Notes: generated by a model not told the origin, from the sequence alone. Positions 1 to 6,579 are shown, counted from the first letter of the stretch. The stretch is 8,151 bases of DNA from Deltaproteobacteria bacterium (GCA_019312705.1 JAFDCW010000151.1:1-8151), one strand, 5' to 3'. Numbers and translations are program-made.

Positions 1-1553
1 GTGAAGTAGACATCGATGTCGCCGCGCCCTTCCTCGATGAAGTGCGGGAGCAGGAAGCTCATCTCGTACATCGCGAAAGGCCACTCGTGGGGCAGGTGGA
101 GCTCGTTCCACGTCTCGAGGGGCTTGGGGGTCGAATGCGGCTTGGGCACGAACTTGTTGTTGCTGTTGAGCCCGGTCCCACCCTTCGTGGATACGCTGCC
201 GGTGAGCACGCTCAAGAAGAAGAGCGCCCGGGCCACTTGCCAGCCGCCGCGGTTGCCCATGGTCGCGCTGCGCCAGGTGTGCCCGCTGACGTGGGTACCG
301 GCAGCGGCGATGGCCTCGGCCGCTTCGACCAGGCGTTCGATCGGAACCTGCGACTCCTTCGCGGCCCGCTCGAACGTGAACTCGTCGTAGAGAGCTTTCA
401 GGAGCCGCTCGAAGTCTTCGAAGCGATAAGCGCCGTCCGCGGCGCTGGCCTTGGCTTCTCGCGCTTCCCGGGCGATGGCCTTCACGTCGTCATCGACCGC
501 GAACGCCTCGGCGGCCTCGAGGGTCTCTTCCCAGTTGACCCATTGCCGGACGAAGTCGCGATTGTAGAGGCCGCTTTGGATCAGGTAGTTCGCGATCGAG
601 AGCAGCACCGACGCCTCAGACCCGGGCCACGTGGGCAGCCAGACGTCCGACCGGGCGGCGGTATTGGACAAGCGCGGGTCGAGGACGATGAGCTTCCCGC
701 CCTTGTGCTTGCCCTCCATGATCCGCTGAGCGTGGGGGTTGAAGTAGTGACCGCTCTCGAGGTGAGCGCTAACCAGAACGGTAGCCCGGGCGTGGGCGTA
801 GTCCGGGCTCGGGCGGTCGGCCCCGGCCCACATGTAGTAGCCAACCCGCGCGGCGGCGGAGCAGATGTTCGTGTGGCTGTTGTGACCATCCACGCCCCAG
901 CTCTGGATGGCGCGGTTGGCGTAGTGATCCTCGCCGGGGCGACCGACGTGATACATGATTCCGTCGCGCCGCTTGGCCCGGCTGGCGCGCATCTTCTCGG
1001 CGATGTCCGTGAGCGCCTCGTCCCAGCTGACGCGCTTCCACTTCCCCTCGCCGCGGGCGCCGACCCGCTTCAGGGGATAGAGGATGCGCTCCGGGTCATA
1101 GACCTGGTTGTGCGTCGCCGGCCCCTTGGCGCAGTTGCGGCCACGGCTCCCGGGGTGAGCGGGATTGCCTTCGAACTTGCGGATGTCGTAGGTGTCTTTG
1201 TCGACGTAGGCGAGCAATCCGCAGGCGCTCTCGCAGTTGAAGCAGATGGTCGGAACCAGGGTGTAGCGCCGCGCTACCCGCTTCGGCCACGACTTGCTGT
1301 CCCACTCGATCCACTCGTCCCAGGAGCTGGGCGGCGGATATTGGTTGATGCGCCCGTCGGTCTGTTCGACCGTGGTGAGGCGCACGGGTTTCTTCTTGGT
1401 GTCCGAGTACTCGGGTTGCTGCATCATTTCGCCCGCGGTCGTCGGGACTGCCGACGGAACCGCAGGAGCAGGACGCGGAGCGGCGTCGGGTGCGCTGCGC
1501 TTGAAGGCGAGCAGGCGCGCGAAGAAATCGAGGGTGCCAGTAGTGGAGCTCAT
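1..1553 (-). CDS. Molybdopterin (Mo-bisMGD) oxidoreductase catalytic subunit, PsrA/SoeA-like, 3' part missing
   Basis: This is the first 517 codons of a complex iron-sulfur molybdoenzyme catalytic subunit; the gene runs off the left edge. Residues 104, 107, 111 and 141 form the CxxC-x3-C...C motif (ICFNCESAC, then GRNCAKG) that binds the proximal [4Fe-4S] cluster. Cys231 in HTNICSAAAR is the likely molybdenum ligand. The stretch WKRVSWDEALTDIA and the later VLDPRLSNTA are typical of the MopB family. The first 100 residues are a Pro/Ala-rich lead-in with no twin-arginine signal, so the enzyme appears to be cytoplasmic. The ATG lies 7 bases after the stop of the ferredoxin-NrfD gene, and its ribosome site GAGG, 5 bases before the ATG, overlaps that stop (TGAGG). 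It therefore forms the third gene of the operon. Electrons should pass from Mo through the FeS subunit to quinone. The substrate is not readable from sequence: next to a persulfide dioxygenase, sulfite (SoeA type) is a good guess, while polysulfide, thiosulfate or tetrathionate remain possible. Confidence 0.9.
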   Translation of the reverse strand, partial: MSSTTGTLDFFARLLAFKRSAPDAAPRPAPAVPSAVPTTAGEMMQQPEYSDTKKKPVRLTTVEQTDGRINQYPPPSSWDEWIEWDSKSWPKRVARRYTLVPTICFNCESACGLLAYVDKDTYDIRKFEGNPAHPGSRGRNCAKGPATHNQVYDPERILYPLKRVGARGEGKWKRVSWDEALTDIAEKMRASRAKRRDGIMYHVGRPGEDHYANRAIQSWGVDGHNSHTNICSAAARVGYYMWAGADRPSPDYAHARATVLVSAHLESGHYFNPHAQRIMEGKHKGGKLIVLDPRLSNTAARSDVWLPTWPGSEASVLLSIANYLIQSGLYNRDFVRQWVNWEETLEAAEAFAVDDDVKAIAREAREAKASAADGAYRFEDFERLLKALYDEFTFERAAKESQVPIERLVEAAEAIAAAGTHVSGHTWRSATMGNRGGWQVARALFFLSVLTGSVSTKGGTGLNSNNKFVPKPHSTPKPLETWNELHLPHEWPFAMYEMSFLLPHFIEEGRGDIDVYF

Positions 1554-1560
1554 CGCTGCC

Positions 1561-3210
1561 TCAACTGTTGGGGATCTCTTGAGGGGCCATCACAAATGCG
1601 TGTTCGAAGAACCAAAGGCCGGCCAGAGCAGCCGCGCCGGCGACGGCGAGCAGCAGCGAGCCGCCGCCGACGACCAGTGCCGCAGGGACGAGGTGACCGA
1701 CGACGATGGCGCCAAACCAGAACTGATTCTTGTAGCGGCCGTGGCTGATTTCGTGCGCGGCGCGGGCCGCAATCTCGGACGCGTGGGGCATGCCAAACTC
1801 GCCGAGAAGGGTGACGAAGAGGTCGACTCCTACTGCAATGGCGAAGGTCCAGGCGACCATCGACTCCATGACACCGAGGTCGATGAAGAACCCGGCGACC
1901 AGCAGGGCACCGGCGCCGGCCATCGTCGCTTGGATGAGCAGGTGCAGCGGCAAGAGCGGGCTCTGCCAGAGGTCCCGCCCCTCGGCCTGGCCGAAGAGGA
2001 AGGCGGTGTAGATGGCTGCGCCGACGGCAAAGGGAACGCCGGACCACAGCAGGTAGGGCCGGGCCGTCTCCGCGACGGCAGGGTCGATGAAGCCGGCGAG
2101 TGCTGCGAGTTCAACTGTGGTCCAGAGCCCGCCGATGGTCGAAAAGCCCATCAAGAAGATGGCGCCCCGGGTGAGCCACGAGCGCCACTGGGGACGCATG
2201 AGTATGTAGAGAAAACGCTCGGGCCGCTCGAGGTCGATGACCAGGAGCGCCGTCGTCGCCAGCATGAAGACGGTGCTGATGACGCCGCCGACGACCGCCG
2301 TGAGCGGGTCGAAGGGAGCGAGGCCCAGGCCGAAGATCATCGCGAGGAGCAGGAAGATGCCCGTGCCGATGCCCTTCGTGACGAGGTACGCGGGGACCGG
2401 CCAGTGCCAGGGGATCTTGTGCTGGGCGTTGTAGCCAACCTGAACCATGTGGGAGGCCTGGGAGCCGCCGAGCATGATCGGGCCGGCCGTCGGTAGGCCC
2501 TGGGGCTGAGGCGCGCGGAGAGCGACACCTTCCCGATTCTTGCGCGGCGCCGCGGACGCACCATGAGACGCCCCATGAGACGTGTGCTCACCGGGGTGGA
2601 GAGGCAAGACGTCGGCCCACTGAAATGACTCGGGGGTGCGGTCGGTTGCCGTCGGCACCAAGCTCACCGCAGCCCCATCGATGTAAAAGACCTTGGGCGA
2701 GGTGCCCTGTTCGGGCTTGCGCACGGAGACCTTCTCCCGCGAGAGCACCCGGGCGATCTCCGTGTCCGGGTCGTCCATGTCGCCTGCGATGATGGCGTGG
2801 GTCGGGCAAACGACGGCGCACGAAGGCTCGAGGCCGACCTCGATGCGATGCGCGCAGAAGTGACACTTCGACGCGGTGCTGGTCTCCGGGTCGATATGAA
2901 TCGCATCGTAGGGGCACGCCTGCATGCAGGCTTTGCAGCCGATGCAGGCGTCCTTGTTGAACTCGACGATCCCGTCGTCACGCTGGTACATCGCCCCCGT
3001 CGGACAGATGCGCGCGCAAGGAGGATTGGTGCAGTGGTTACAGCGCGTGACCTGGAAGTGGCGTTGACTGTTTGGGTAGGTCCCCGTCTCCGTGTATTTC
3101 ACCCACGTGCGGTAGACCCCGAGGGGAACCTCGTTTTCGCTCTTGCACGCCGTACTGCACGCATGGCAGCCGATGCACGAGCGATTGTCGATCACGAAGC
3201 CGTAGTTCAC
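1561..3210 (-). CDS. Fusion of four-cluster ferredoxin subunit and NrfD/PsrC-type quinone-reacting membrane subunit
   Basis: A 549-residue electron-transfer and membrane-anchor subunit. Residues 1-140 are a DmsB/PsrB/NrfC-type ferredoxin with 16 cysteines in four groups (12/15/18/22, 57/60/65/69, 89/92/95/99, 116/119/131/135), enough for four [4Fe-4S] clusters. A linker follows (about 145-265) with a His-rich SHGASHGAS repeat near 211-219. From about 271 the protein has eight hydrophobic helices with NrfD hallmarks (WHWPVPAYLVTKGIGTG near 268; DLERPERFLYIL after helix 2; FWFGAIVVGHLVPA at helix 7). That matches the eight-helix PsrC fold, which exchanges electrons with quinone. In most such enzymes these are two separate polypeptides. 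The start is GTG at 3210 and overlaps the upstream dioxygenase stop as GTGA. There is no clear ribosome site, so translation is probably coupled. This start places the first cysteine at residue 12, as usual for the family. No Tat signal is present. It should dock to the molybdoenzyme encoded next. Confidence 0.93.
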   Translation of the reverse strand: MNYGFVIDNRSCIGCHACSTACKSENEVPLGVYRTWVKYTETGTYPNSQRHFQVTRCNHCTNPPCARICPTGAMYQRDDGIVEFNKDACIGCKACMQACPYDAIHIDPETSTASKCHFCAHRIEVGLEPSCAVVCPTHAIIAGDMDDPDTEIARVLSREKVSVRKPEQGTSPKVFYIDGAAVSLVPTATDRTPESFQWADVLPLHPGEHTSHGASHGASAAPRKNREGVALRAPQPQGLPTAGPIMLGGSQASHMVQVGYNAQHKIPWHWPVPAYLVTKGIGTGIFLLLAMIFGLGLAPFDPLTAVVGGVISTVFMLATTALLVIDLERPERFLYILMRPQWRSWLTRGAIFLMGFSTIGGLWTTVELAALAGFIDPAVAETARPYLLWSGVPFAVGAAIYTAFLFGQAEGRDLWQSPLLPLHLLIQATMAGAGALLVAGFFIDLGVMESMVAWTFAIAVGVDLFVTLLGEFGMPHASEIAARAAHEISHGRYKNQFWFGAIVVGHLVPAALVVGGGSLLLAVAGAAALAGLWFFEHAFVMAPQEIPNS

Positions 3211-3920
3211 GGCGTGGGGCTCTCGGGCAGAATGCGACCGCAGTTCTGGTTCGCCGGCAAGCTCACGGCGAGGTGCTTGGGCGGTGCGAGGCCGAGGCCG
3301 TCCATGATGACGGCGAACTCTTCGACGGTCTTATCGCCCCCGAGACGCGGGTTGAGGCGCTTCTCCTCGCCGACGGTGGACTGGGTGCGGCCCTTGTAGT
3401 CGTGGCCTGGGTAGACCGCACAGGTATCTGGCAGGACGAAGATCTTCTCGTGCACCGAAGCATAAAGGGTGGGGGCGTCGCCCTCCTGAAAGTCCGTCCG
3501 TCCGCAGCCGCGAACCATGAGCGCGTCACCGGTGAATGCGAATTGCTGGTCCTCGGTGACGTAGGTCACGCACCCGGCCGTGTGCCCGGGCGTTTGCCGC
3601 ACTTCGATGCCGAGGGCGCCGAGGCGGATGACATCCCCATCCCGTACCGCTACGTCTGCGCACGCGGCGCCAGCGGTCGCCGAGACGACGGTTCGCGCCC
3701 CGGTGCGGTCCCGGAGCACCGCCGCGCCGGTCACGTGGTCCGCGTGCACGTGGGTCTCGAGGACGTAGGTCAGGGACAGCCCGAGGTCGTCGAGCAAGCC
3801 GAGGTCCCGGTCCACCTGCTCGAGGACGGGGTCGATGAGCAGGGCGGTCCCGGAGGCCTGGTCGGCGACCAAGTAGGAGAAGGAGCTGGTTTCGCGGTCG
3901 AATAGTTGTCGGAAGAGCAT
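3207..3920 (-). CDS. pdo: ETHE1-type persulfide dioxygenase (metallo-beta-lactamase fold)
   Basis: A 237-residue cytoplasmic non-heme iron dioxygenase that oxidises glutathione persulfide (or a similar low-molecular-weight persulfide) with O2 to sulfite. The metal-binding motif is THVHADH (56-62). With an offset of 22, human ETHE1 iron ligands His79, His135 and Asp154 fall on His57, His113 and Asp132, with identical spacing. Active-site Cys161, Arg163 and Tyr197 fall on Cys139, Arg141 and Tyr175. Further signatures are TPGHTAGCVTYV, FTGDALMVRGCGRTDF, HDYKGRTQSTVGEEKRLNPR and PANQNCG. There is no rhodanese domain. The reading frame stays open upstream to 4739, but that stretch is antisense to the bEBP gene; ATG 3920 (MLFRQLFDRE) has GAGG 5 bases upstream and gives normal family length. 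It is the first gene of the operon, 25 bases from the predicted sigma-54 transcription start. The last codons overlap the next gene. Confidence 0.95.
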   Translation of the reverse strand: MLFRQLFDRETSSFSYLVADQASGTALLIDPVLEQVDRDLGLLDDLGLSLTYVLETHVHADHVTGAAVLRDRTGARTVVSATAGAACADVAVRDGDVIRLGALGIEVRQTPGHTAGCVTYVTEDQQFAFTGDALMVRGCGRTDFQEGDAPTLYASVHEKIFVLPDTCAVYPGHDYKGRTQSTVGEEKRLNPRLGGDKTVEEFAVIMDGLGLAPPKHLAVSLPANQNCGRILPESPTP

Positions 3921-3925
3921 GGAGG

Positions 3926-3929
3926 CCTC
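3926..3929 (-). promoter_or_regulatory. Ribosome binding site of the persulfide dioxygenase gene
   Basis: GAGG on the minus strand lies 5 bases before ATG 3920. The same GAGG-plus-5 arrangement precedes the molybdoenzyme gene. It supports choosing this ATG over the much longer open frame that continues upstream. Confidence 0.6.
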
Positions 3930-3955
3930 GTGGGACGGGGTGAGCCCTCCCCCAA

Positions 3956-3971
3956 CGCATACTCCGAGCCA
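3956..3971 (-). promoter_or_regulatory. Sigma-54 (-24/-12) promoter of the dioxygenase-molybdoenzyme operon
   Basis: The minus strand reads TGGCTCGGAGTATGCG. Against the sigma-54 consensus TGGCACG-N4-TTGCW it keeps TGGC, the C and G at positions 6 and 7, and TGC of the -12 element at exact spacing; mismatches are at positions 5, 12 and 16. The invariant GG (-24) and GC (-12) are present. Transcription should start near 3945 on a G, leaving a leader of about 25 bases with a ribosome site before ATG 3920. Two sigma-54 activators encoded next door make the call more likely. It is read by eye, not scored. Confidence 0.75.
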
Positions 3972-4040
3972 ACCGCCAAAGACCGCTTTTGCCTCCACTT
4001 TCCATATACCAACTGGACTCCACCAGAAGAACGATTCAAA

Positions 4041-4063
4041 ATGACGCAACGTCGTCGCGTCAT
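4041..4063. promoter_or_regulatory. Near-perfect 23-base palindrome, probable bEBP enhancer (UAS) site
   Basis: The left arm ATGACGCAACG and right arm CGTCGCGTCAT surround a central T; 10 of 11 positions pair, including an uninterrupted outer 7 (ATGACGC/GCGTCAT). The centre (4052) is about 107 bases upstream of the predicted sigma-54 start at 3945, within the usual enhancer range. It covers the proposed ATG of the divergent bEBP gene, so the bound activator could also limit its own synthesis. Binding by either neighbouring bEBP is inferred. Confidence 0.55.
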
Positions 4064-5024
4064 GATCAAACGTCCCCGTCCCAAACTCATCGTCTTTCAC
4101 GGCATGGTCAGCTGTGCGCCGATCATGCTCGAGCTCTTCGAGTTGGTGCGCCGGGTCGCTCAGACCAACGCCTCGATCCTCATCCGGGGAGAGACCGGCA
4201 CGGGCAAGGAGTTGGTCGCCCAGGCCGCCCACGAGCTGTCCCCGCGAAACCGCGCGCCTTTCATGGCCGTGAACTGCGCAACGCTCACTTCGGAGCTGCT
4301 CGCATCGGAGCTCTTCGGGCACGTCCGGGGGGCGTTCACCGGGGCGGTCCGAGATCGCCAAGGGCTCTTCGCACGAGCCGACGGGGGCACGCTCTTCCTG
4401 GATGAGGTCGCGGAGATCGAGCCAGACATACAAGCGCGACTCTTGCGCGTGCTGCAAGAGAAGGCGTTCGTGCCCCTCGGCGCAACCGAACCCGTGTCCG
4501 TCGACGTGCGCATCTTCTCGGCGACACACAAAGCGCTCCGCCGAGAGGTCGAGCAGGGGCGCTTCCGAGCCGACCTCATGTACCGGATACGCGTCGTCCC
4601 GATCTTCCTGCCCCCGCTCCGCGACCGAGAGGGAGACGTCGAGGCCCTCGCCTGGCACTTCCTCGACGAACTGAACCGCGGGGGCGGTCGGCAGGTGCGG
4701 AGCTTCACCGCAGACGCGATGAAGGCTCTGCTTTCCCACGACTACCCGGGGAACGTGAGGGAGCTCCGCAACGTGCTCGAATATGCCTTCGCCGTCGGGC
4801 AGGGGCCGGAGATCTCACTGGGCGACCTCACCCCCGAGTTTCGGGGCGAGGGCCCCCCGCCGGAACCTGGGGCGAGGGCTTCGGACACGGCCGCTACGCG
4901 GGAGAAGGCGCGCATCCTCGATGCCCTCGACGCGACCGGCGGCAAGAAAGCAGAGGCGGCCACGCGCCTCGGCATGAGCCGCTCGACCCTGTGGCGCAAG
5001 ATGCGTGAGCACGCGTTGTCCTGA
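4041..5024 (+). CDS. Sensorless sigma-54 enhancer-binding protein (AAA+ and Fis-type HTH)
   Basis: A 327-residue transcription activator of sigma-54 RNA polymerase. Walker A is GETGTGKE (50-57); the sigma-54 contact loop GAFTGA is at 97-102; Walker B is GGTLFLDE (115-122); arginine-finger candidates are Arg176 and Arg182 in RFRADLMYRIR; PGNVREL precedes the C-terminal part. A Fis-type helix-turn-helix closes the protein (AATRLGMSRSTLWRKMREHA, about 305-325). Only about 20 basic residues precede the AAA+ module, so there is no receiver, GAF or PAS domain, as in PspF or HrpR/S. Control must come from a partner, from its own expression level, or from the second bEBP. ATG 4041 is chosen: an in-frame ATG at 3906 would run through the sigma-54 promoter and the start of the divergent gene. 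ATG 4062 is an alternative that would free most of the palindrome. The ribosome site is weak (AGAAG). It is divergent from the sulfur operon, which is its likely target. Confidence 0.93.
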   Translation: MTQRRRVMIKRPRPKLIVFHGMVSCAPIMLELFELVRRVAQTNASILIRGETGTGKELVAQAAHELSPRNRAPFMAVNCATLTSELLASELFGHVRGAFTGAVRDRQGLFARADGGTLFLDEVAEIEPDIQARLLRVLQEKAFVPLGATEPVSVDVRIFSATHKALRREVEQGRFRADLMYRIRVVPIFLPPLRDREGDVEALAWHFLDELNRGGGRQVRSFTADAMKALLSHDYPGNVRELRNVLEYAFAVGQGPEISLGDLTPEFRGEGPPPEPGARASDTAATREKARILDALDATGGKKAEAATRLGMSRSTLWRKMREHALS

Positions 5025-5041
5025 CCCAGCGGGCCGCGCCC

Positions 5042-6358
5042 TCAATCAGTCGCGAGGCCGTACTTCTTCATGCGCCGCCACAGAGTGGTACGGCTCATGC
5101 CGAGGGCGGCGGCGGCGCGGGCGTGGTGCCCCGCGGCGCGCTCGAGGGCCGTCGAAATGCGTCGGGCTTCCGGGGGCAACTGAAGGTCGGCTGTCGGGGA
5201 GGCATTGACCCGCGGCGATACGCGCCCCTCATCGGGGCCTCGAAGCTCCGGCGGAAGGTCCGCGTCGGTGAGCGCAGCGCCCTCCCCCATTACAAACGCA
5301 TACTCTATTGCGTTCATGAGCTCGCGTACGTTCCCGGGCCAGTCGTAGTCCTCGAGCAGGCTGAGGGCCCCCGGCGTGATGCGCTCGACCTGGCGTTCGA
5401 AGCGCCGGTTGAGCTCCGCAACGCAGCGGTCGGTGAGCAGAGCGACGTCTCCGCGGCGTTCGCGCAGCGAAGGCAGGAAGATCGGGATGACGCGTATCCG
5501 GTACATGAGGTCGGCTCGGAAACGCCCATCGGAGACCGCGCGCCGCAGCGATTGATGGGTGGCGCTGATGAAGCGCACGTCGACCGGGACCGGGTCTCGT
5601 CCGCCCACCGGAATGACGGTCTTCTCCTGCAAGACCCGGAGCATCTTCGCCTGGAGGCCGAGGGGAAGTTCGGCCACCTCGTCGAGGAAGAGCGTGCCGC
5701 CGTCCGCGAGGCGCACTTGCCCCGGCTCGTCCCGAACCGCGCCGGTAAAGGCGCCCCGGGCGTGGCCGAAGAGCGTGCTCTCGAGGAGGTTTGGCGGTAA
5801 GGCCGCGCAGTTTATCGCCCGGAACGGGCCCTCAGCCCGCGGCGACGTTTCGTGCAGGGCACGGGCGACGAGTTCCTTCCCGCTGCCGGTCTCCCCCCGC
5901 ACCAGCACGCAGCTCTCACTGCGACCGACCTTCTCGATGTCGCGGAGGAGTTGCTTCATCGACGGGTCGCGGGTGGTGATTCCCCAACGCTCTTCGACCC
6001 CCTCGCCCTCCCCGTCGTTCTCCTCGTCGAGGAGCAGAACAAAGCCCCCACTGTGCAGGGGCGACGCACGCACACGGATGACGCGCTCGTCCCCGTCGGG
6101 CCCGGGCCGATGAACGTAGGCGCTCACCGGTCGTCCAGCGGCGAGGGCCTCCGCGACCGGACGTTCTGGCCCCTCCCCGCAGAGAAGTGCAGCAGCCAGG
6201 GTGCCCGGCGTGATGGGGGTGCCAACGAGCTCCTCCGACTGCCTCGTGGCACCGATCACCCGGAGCTGGGCGTCGAGCACCAGAGCCGGGCCGCTGAGCT
6301 CTTCGAGCGCTTCGAGGAGCGCGGTGATGTCCTCCGCCATGTTGGAGGAGCAAAGCAT
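5042..6358 (-). CDS. PAS-type sigma-54 enhancer-binding protein
   Basis: A 438-residue bEBP. Residues about 8-112 form a PAS-like sensor (PALVLDAQLRVIGAT...EELVG, then RVIRVRASPLHSGGFVLLL) with one cysteine, Cys60 in LLCGEG. The AAA+ domain follows: Walker A GETGSGKE (155-162), GAFTGA (202-207), Walker B GGTLFLDE (220-227), RFRADLMYRIRV with arginine fingers, and PGNVREL. A C-terminal Fis-type HTH reads LGMSRTTLWRRMKKYGL. It is clearly a paralogue of the sensorless bEBP converging on it 17 bases away, and the recognition helices are almost the same. ATG 6358 is preferred because GGTGA sits 5 bases upstream; a GTG at 6397 and an ATG at 6340 are in frame, the latter behind a CTCCTCC stretch that cannot act as a ribosome site. 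Known FisR regulators of persulfide-oxidation genes are sigma-54 activators with a cysteine-bearing sensor, so a sulfane-sulfur sensing role is a reasonable but unproven inference. Confidence 0.93.
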   Translation of the reverse strand: MLCSSNMAEDITALLEALEELSGPALVLDAQLRVIGATRQSEELVGTPITPGTLAAALLCGEGPERPVAEALAAGRPVSAYVHRPGPDGDERVIRVRASPLHSGGFVLLLDEENDGEGEGVEERWGITTRDPSMKQLLRDIEKVGRSESCVLVRGETGSGKELVARALHETSPRAEGPFRAINCAALPPNLLESTLFGHARGAFTGAVRDEPGQVRLADGGTLFLDEVAELPLGLQAKMLRVLQEKTVIPVGGRDPVPVDVRFISATHQSLRRAVSDGRFRADLMYRIRVIPIFLPSLRERRGDVALLTDRCVAELNRRFERQVERITPGALSLLEDYDWPGNVRELMNAIEYAFVMGEGAALTDADLPPELRGPDEGRVSPRVNASPTADLQLPPEARRISTALERAAGHHARAAAALGMSRTTLWRRMKKYGLATD

Positions 6359-6363
6359 GAATG

Positions 6364-6368
6364 TCACC
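6364..6368 (-). promoter_or_regulatory. Ribosome binding site deciding the start of the PAS-type bEBP
   Basis: GGTGA lies 5 bases upstream of ATG 6358 and contains the TGA stop of the small upstream reading frame. The arrangement suggests coupled translation and favours 6358 over GTG 6397 and ATG 6340. Confidence 0.4.
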
Positions 6369-6579
6369 GACTCCAAAGCGGATCCGCGAGGGCGCACGGA
6401 TCCTGCGAGTTCGGGCGGCTCAGGCCTGTTCGCTGCGCCGCTGCAGCAGAACGCGTTGCGCCCAGCGAACGACGACGACGTGGTGTGCGGCCATGCGCGA
6501 AGAAGACGCGTGTCACCAGGACCGTCGCGGCGCCGGCGCCGATGAAAGTGATCACGGAAACCAGCGAGCGCCTCGACAC
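6364..6579 (-). CDS. Putative small single-pass membrane protein
   Basis: A 71-residue frame starting at GTG 6579 behind a strong ribosome site. Residues 1-30 (MSRRSLVSVITFIGAGAATV, then LVTRVFFAHG) form one clear hydrophobic helix after a basic N-terminus, and these codons carry the G/C-rich third positions of real genes here. After the helix comes an Arg-rich, Ser/Ala-rich tail whose codon use is less convincing. The frame ends 5 bases before the PAS-type bEBP start, as in an operon. In the middle the coding signal seems to move to another frame (see findings), so the true C-terminus may differ. No family recognised. It might be a membrane partner of the regulator, but nothing in the sequence shows that. 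Confidence 0.45.
   Translation of the reverse strand: MSRRSLVSVITFIGAGAATVLVTRVFFAHGRTPRRRRSLGATRSAAAAQRTGLSRPNSQDPCALADPLWSR

Noticed and set aside
42..1748. Long plus-strand open frame (568 codons)
   Set aside because: Antisense to the molybdoenzyme gene, whose cluster and Mo-ligand motifs are clear. High GC keeps the opposite strand free of stops, and the translation has no recognisable domain.
1294..2496. Plus-strand open frame of 400 codons, rich in Glu, Gly and Arg
   Set aside because: Opposite strand of the NrfD fusion and the start of the molybdoenzyme; low-complexity composition typical of a shadow frame.
2797..3905. Two plus-strand open frames (starting at 2797 and 3072)
   Set aside because: Antisense to the ferredoxin part and the dioxygenase, both with complete catalytic or cluster residues.
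3906..4040. In-frame 45-codon extension of the sensorless bEBP from ATG 3906
   Set aside because: It would overlap the divergent dioxygenase start and promoter, and its residues resemble no sensor domain.
3921..4739. N-terminal extension of the dioxygenase frame up to 4739
   Set aside because: It crosses the sigma-54 promoter and lies antisense to the bEBP AAA+ domain. ATG 3920 has a ribosome site and gives family length.
5025..5041. Hairpin GGGC-CGC-GCCC between the convergent bEBP genes as a two-way terminator
   Set aside because: A 4-base stem with no T-run on either side is too weak to call.
6533..6541. GGCGCCGGCGCC palindrome
   Set aside because: It encodes Gly-Ala-Gly-Ala of the membrane helix and is expected from GC-rich codons.
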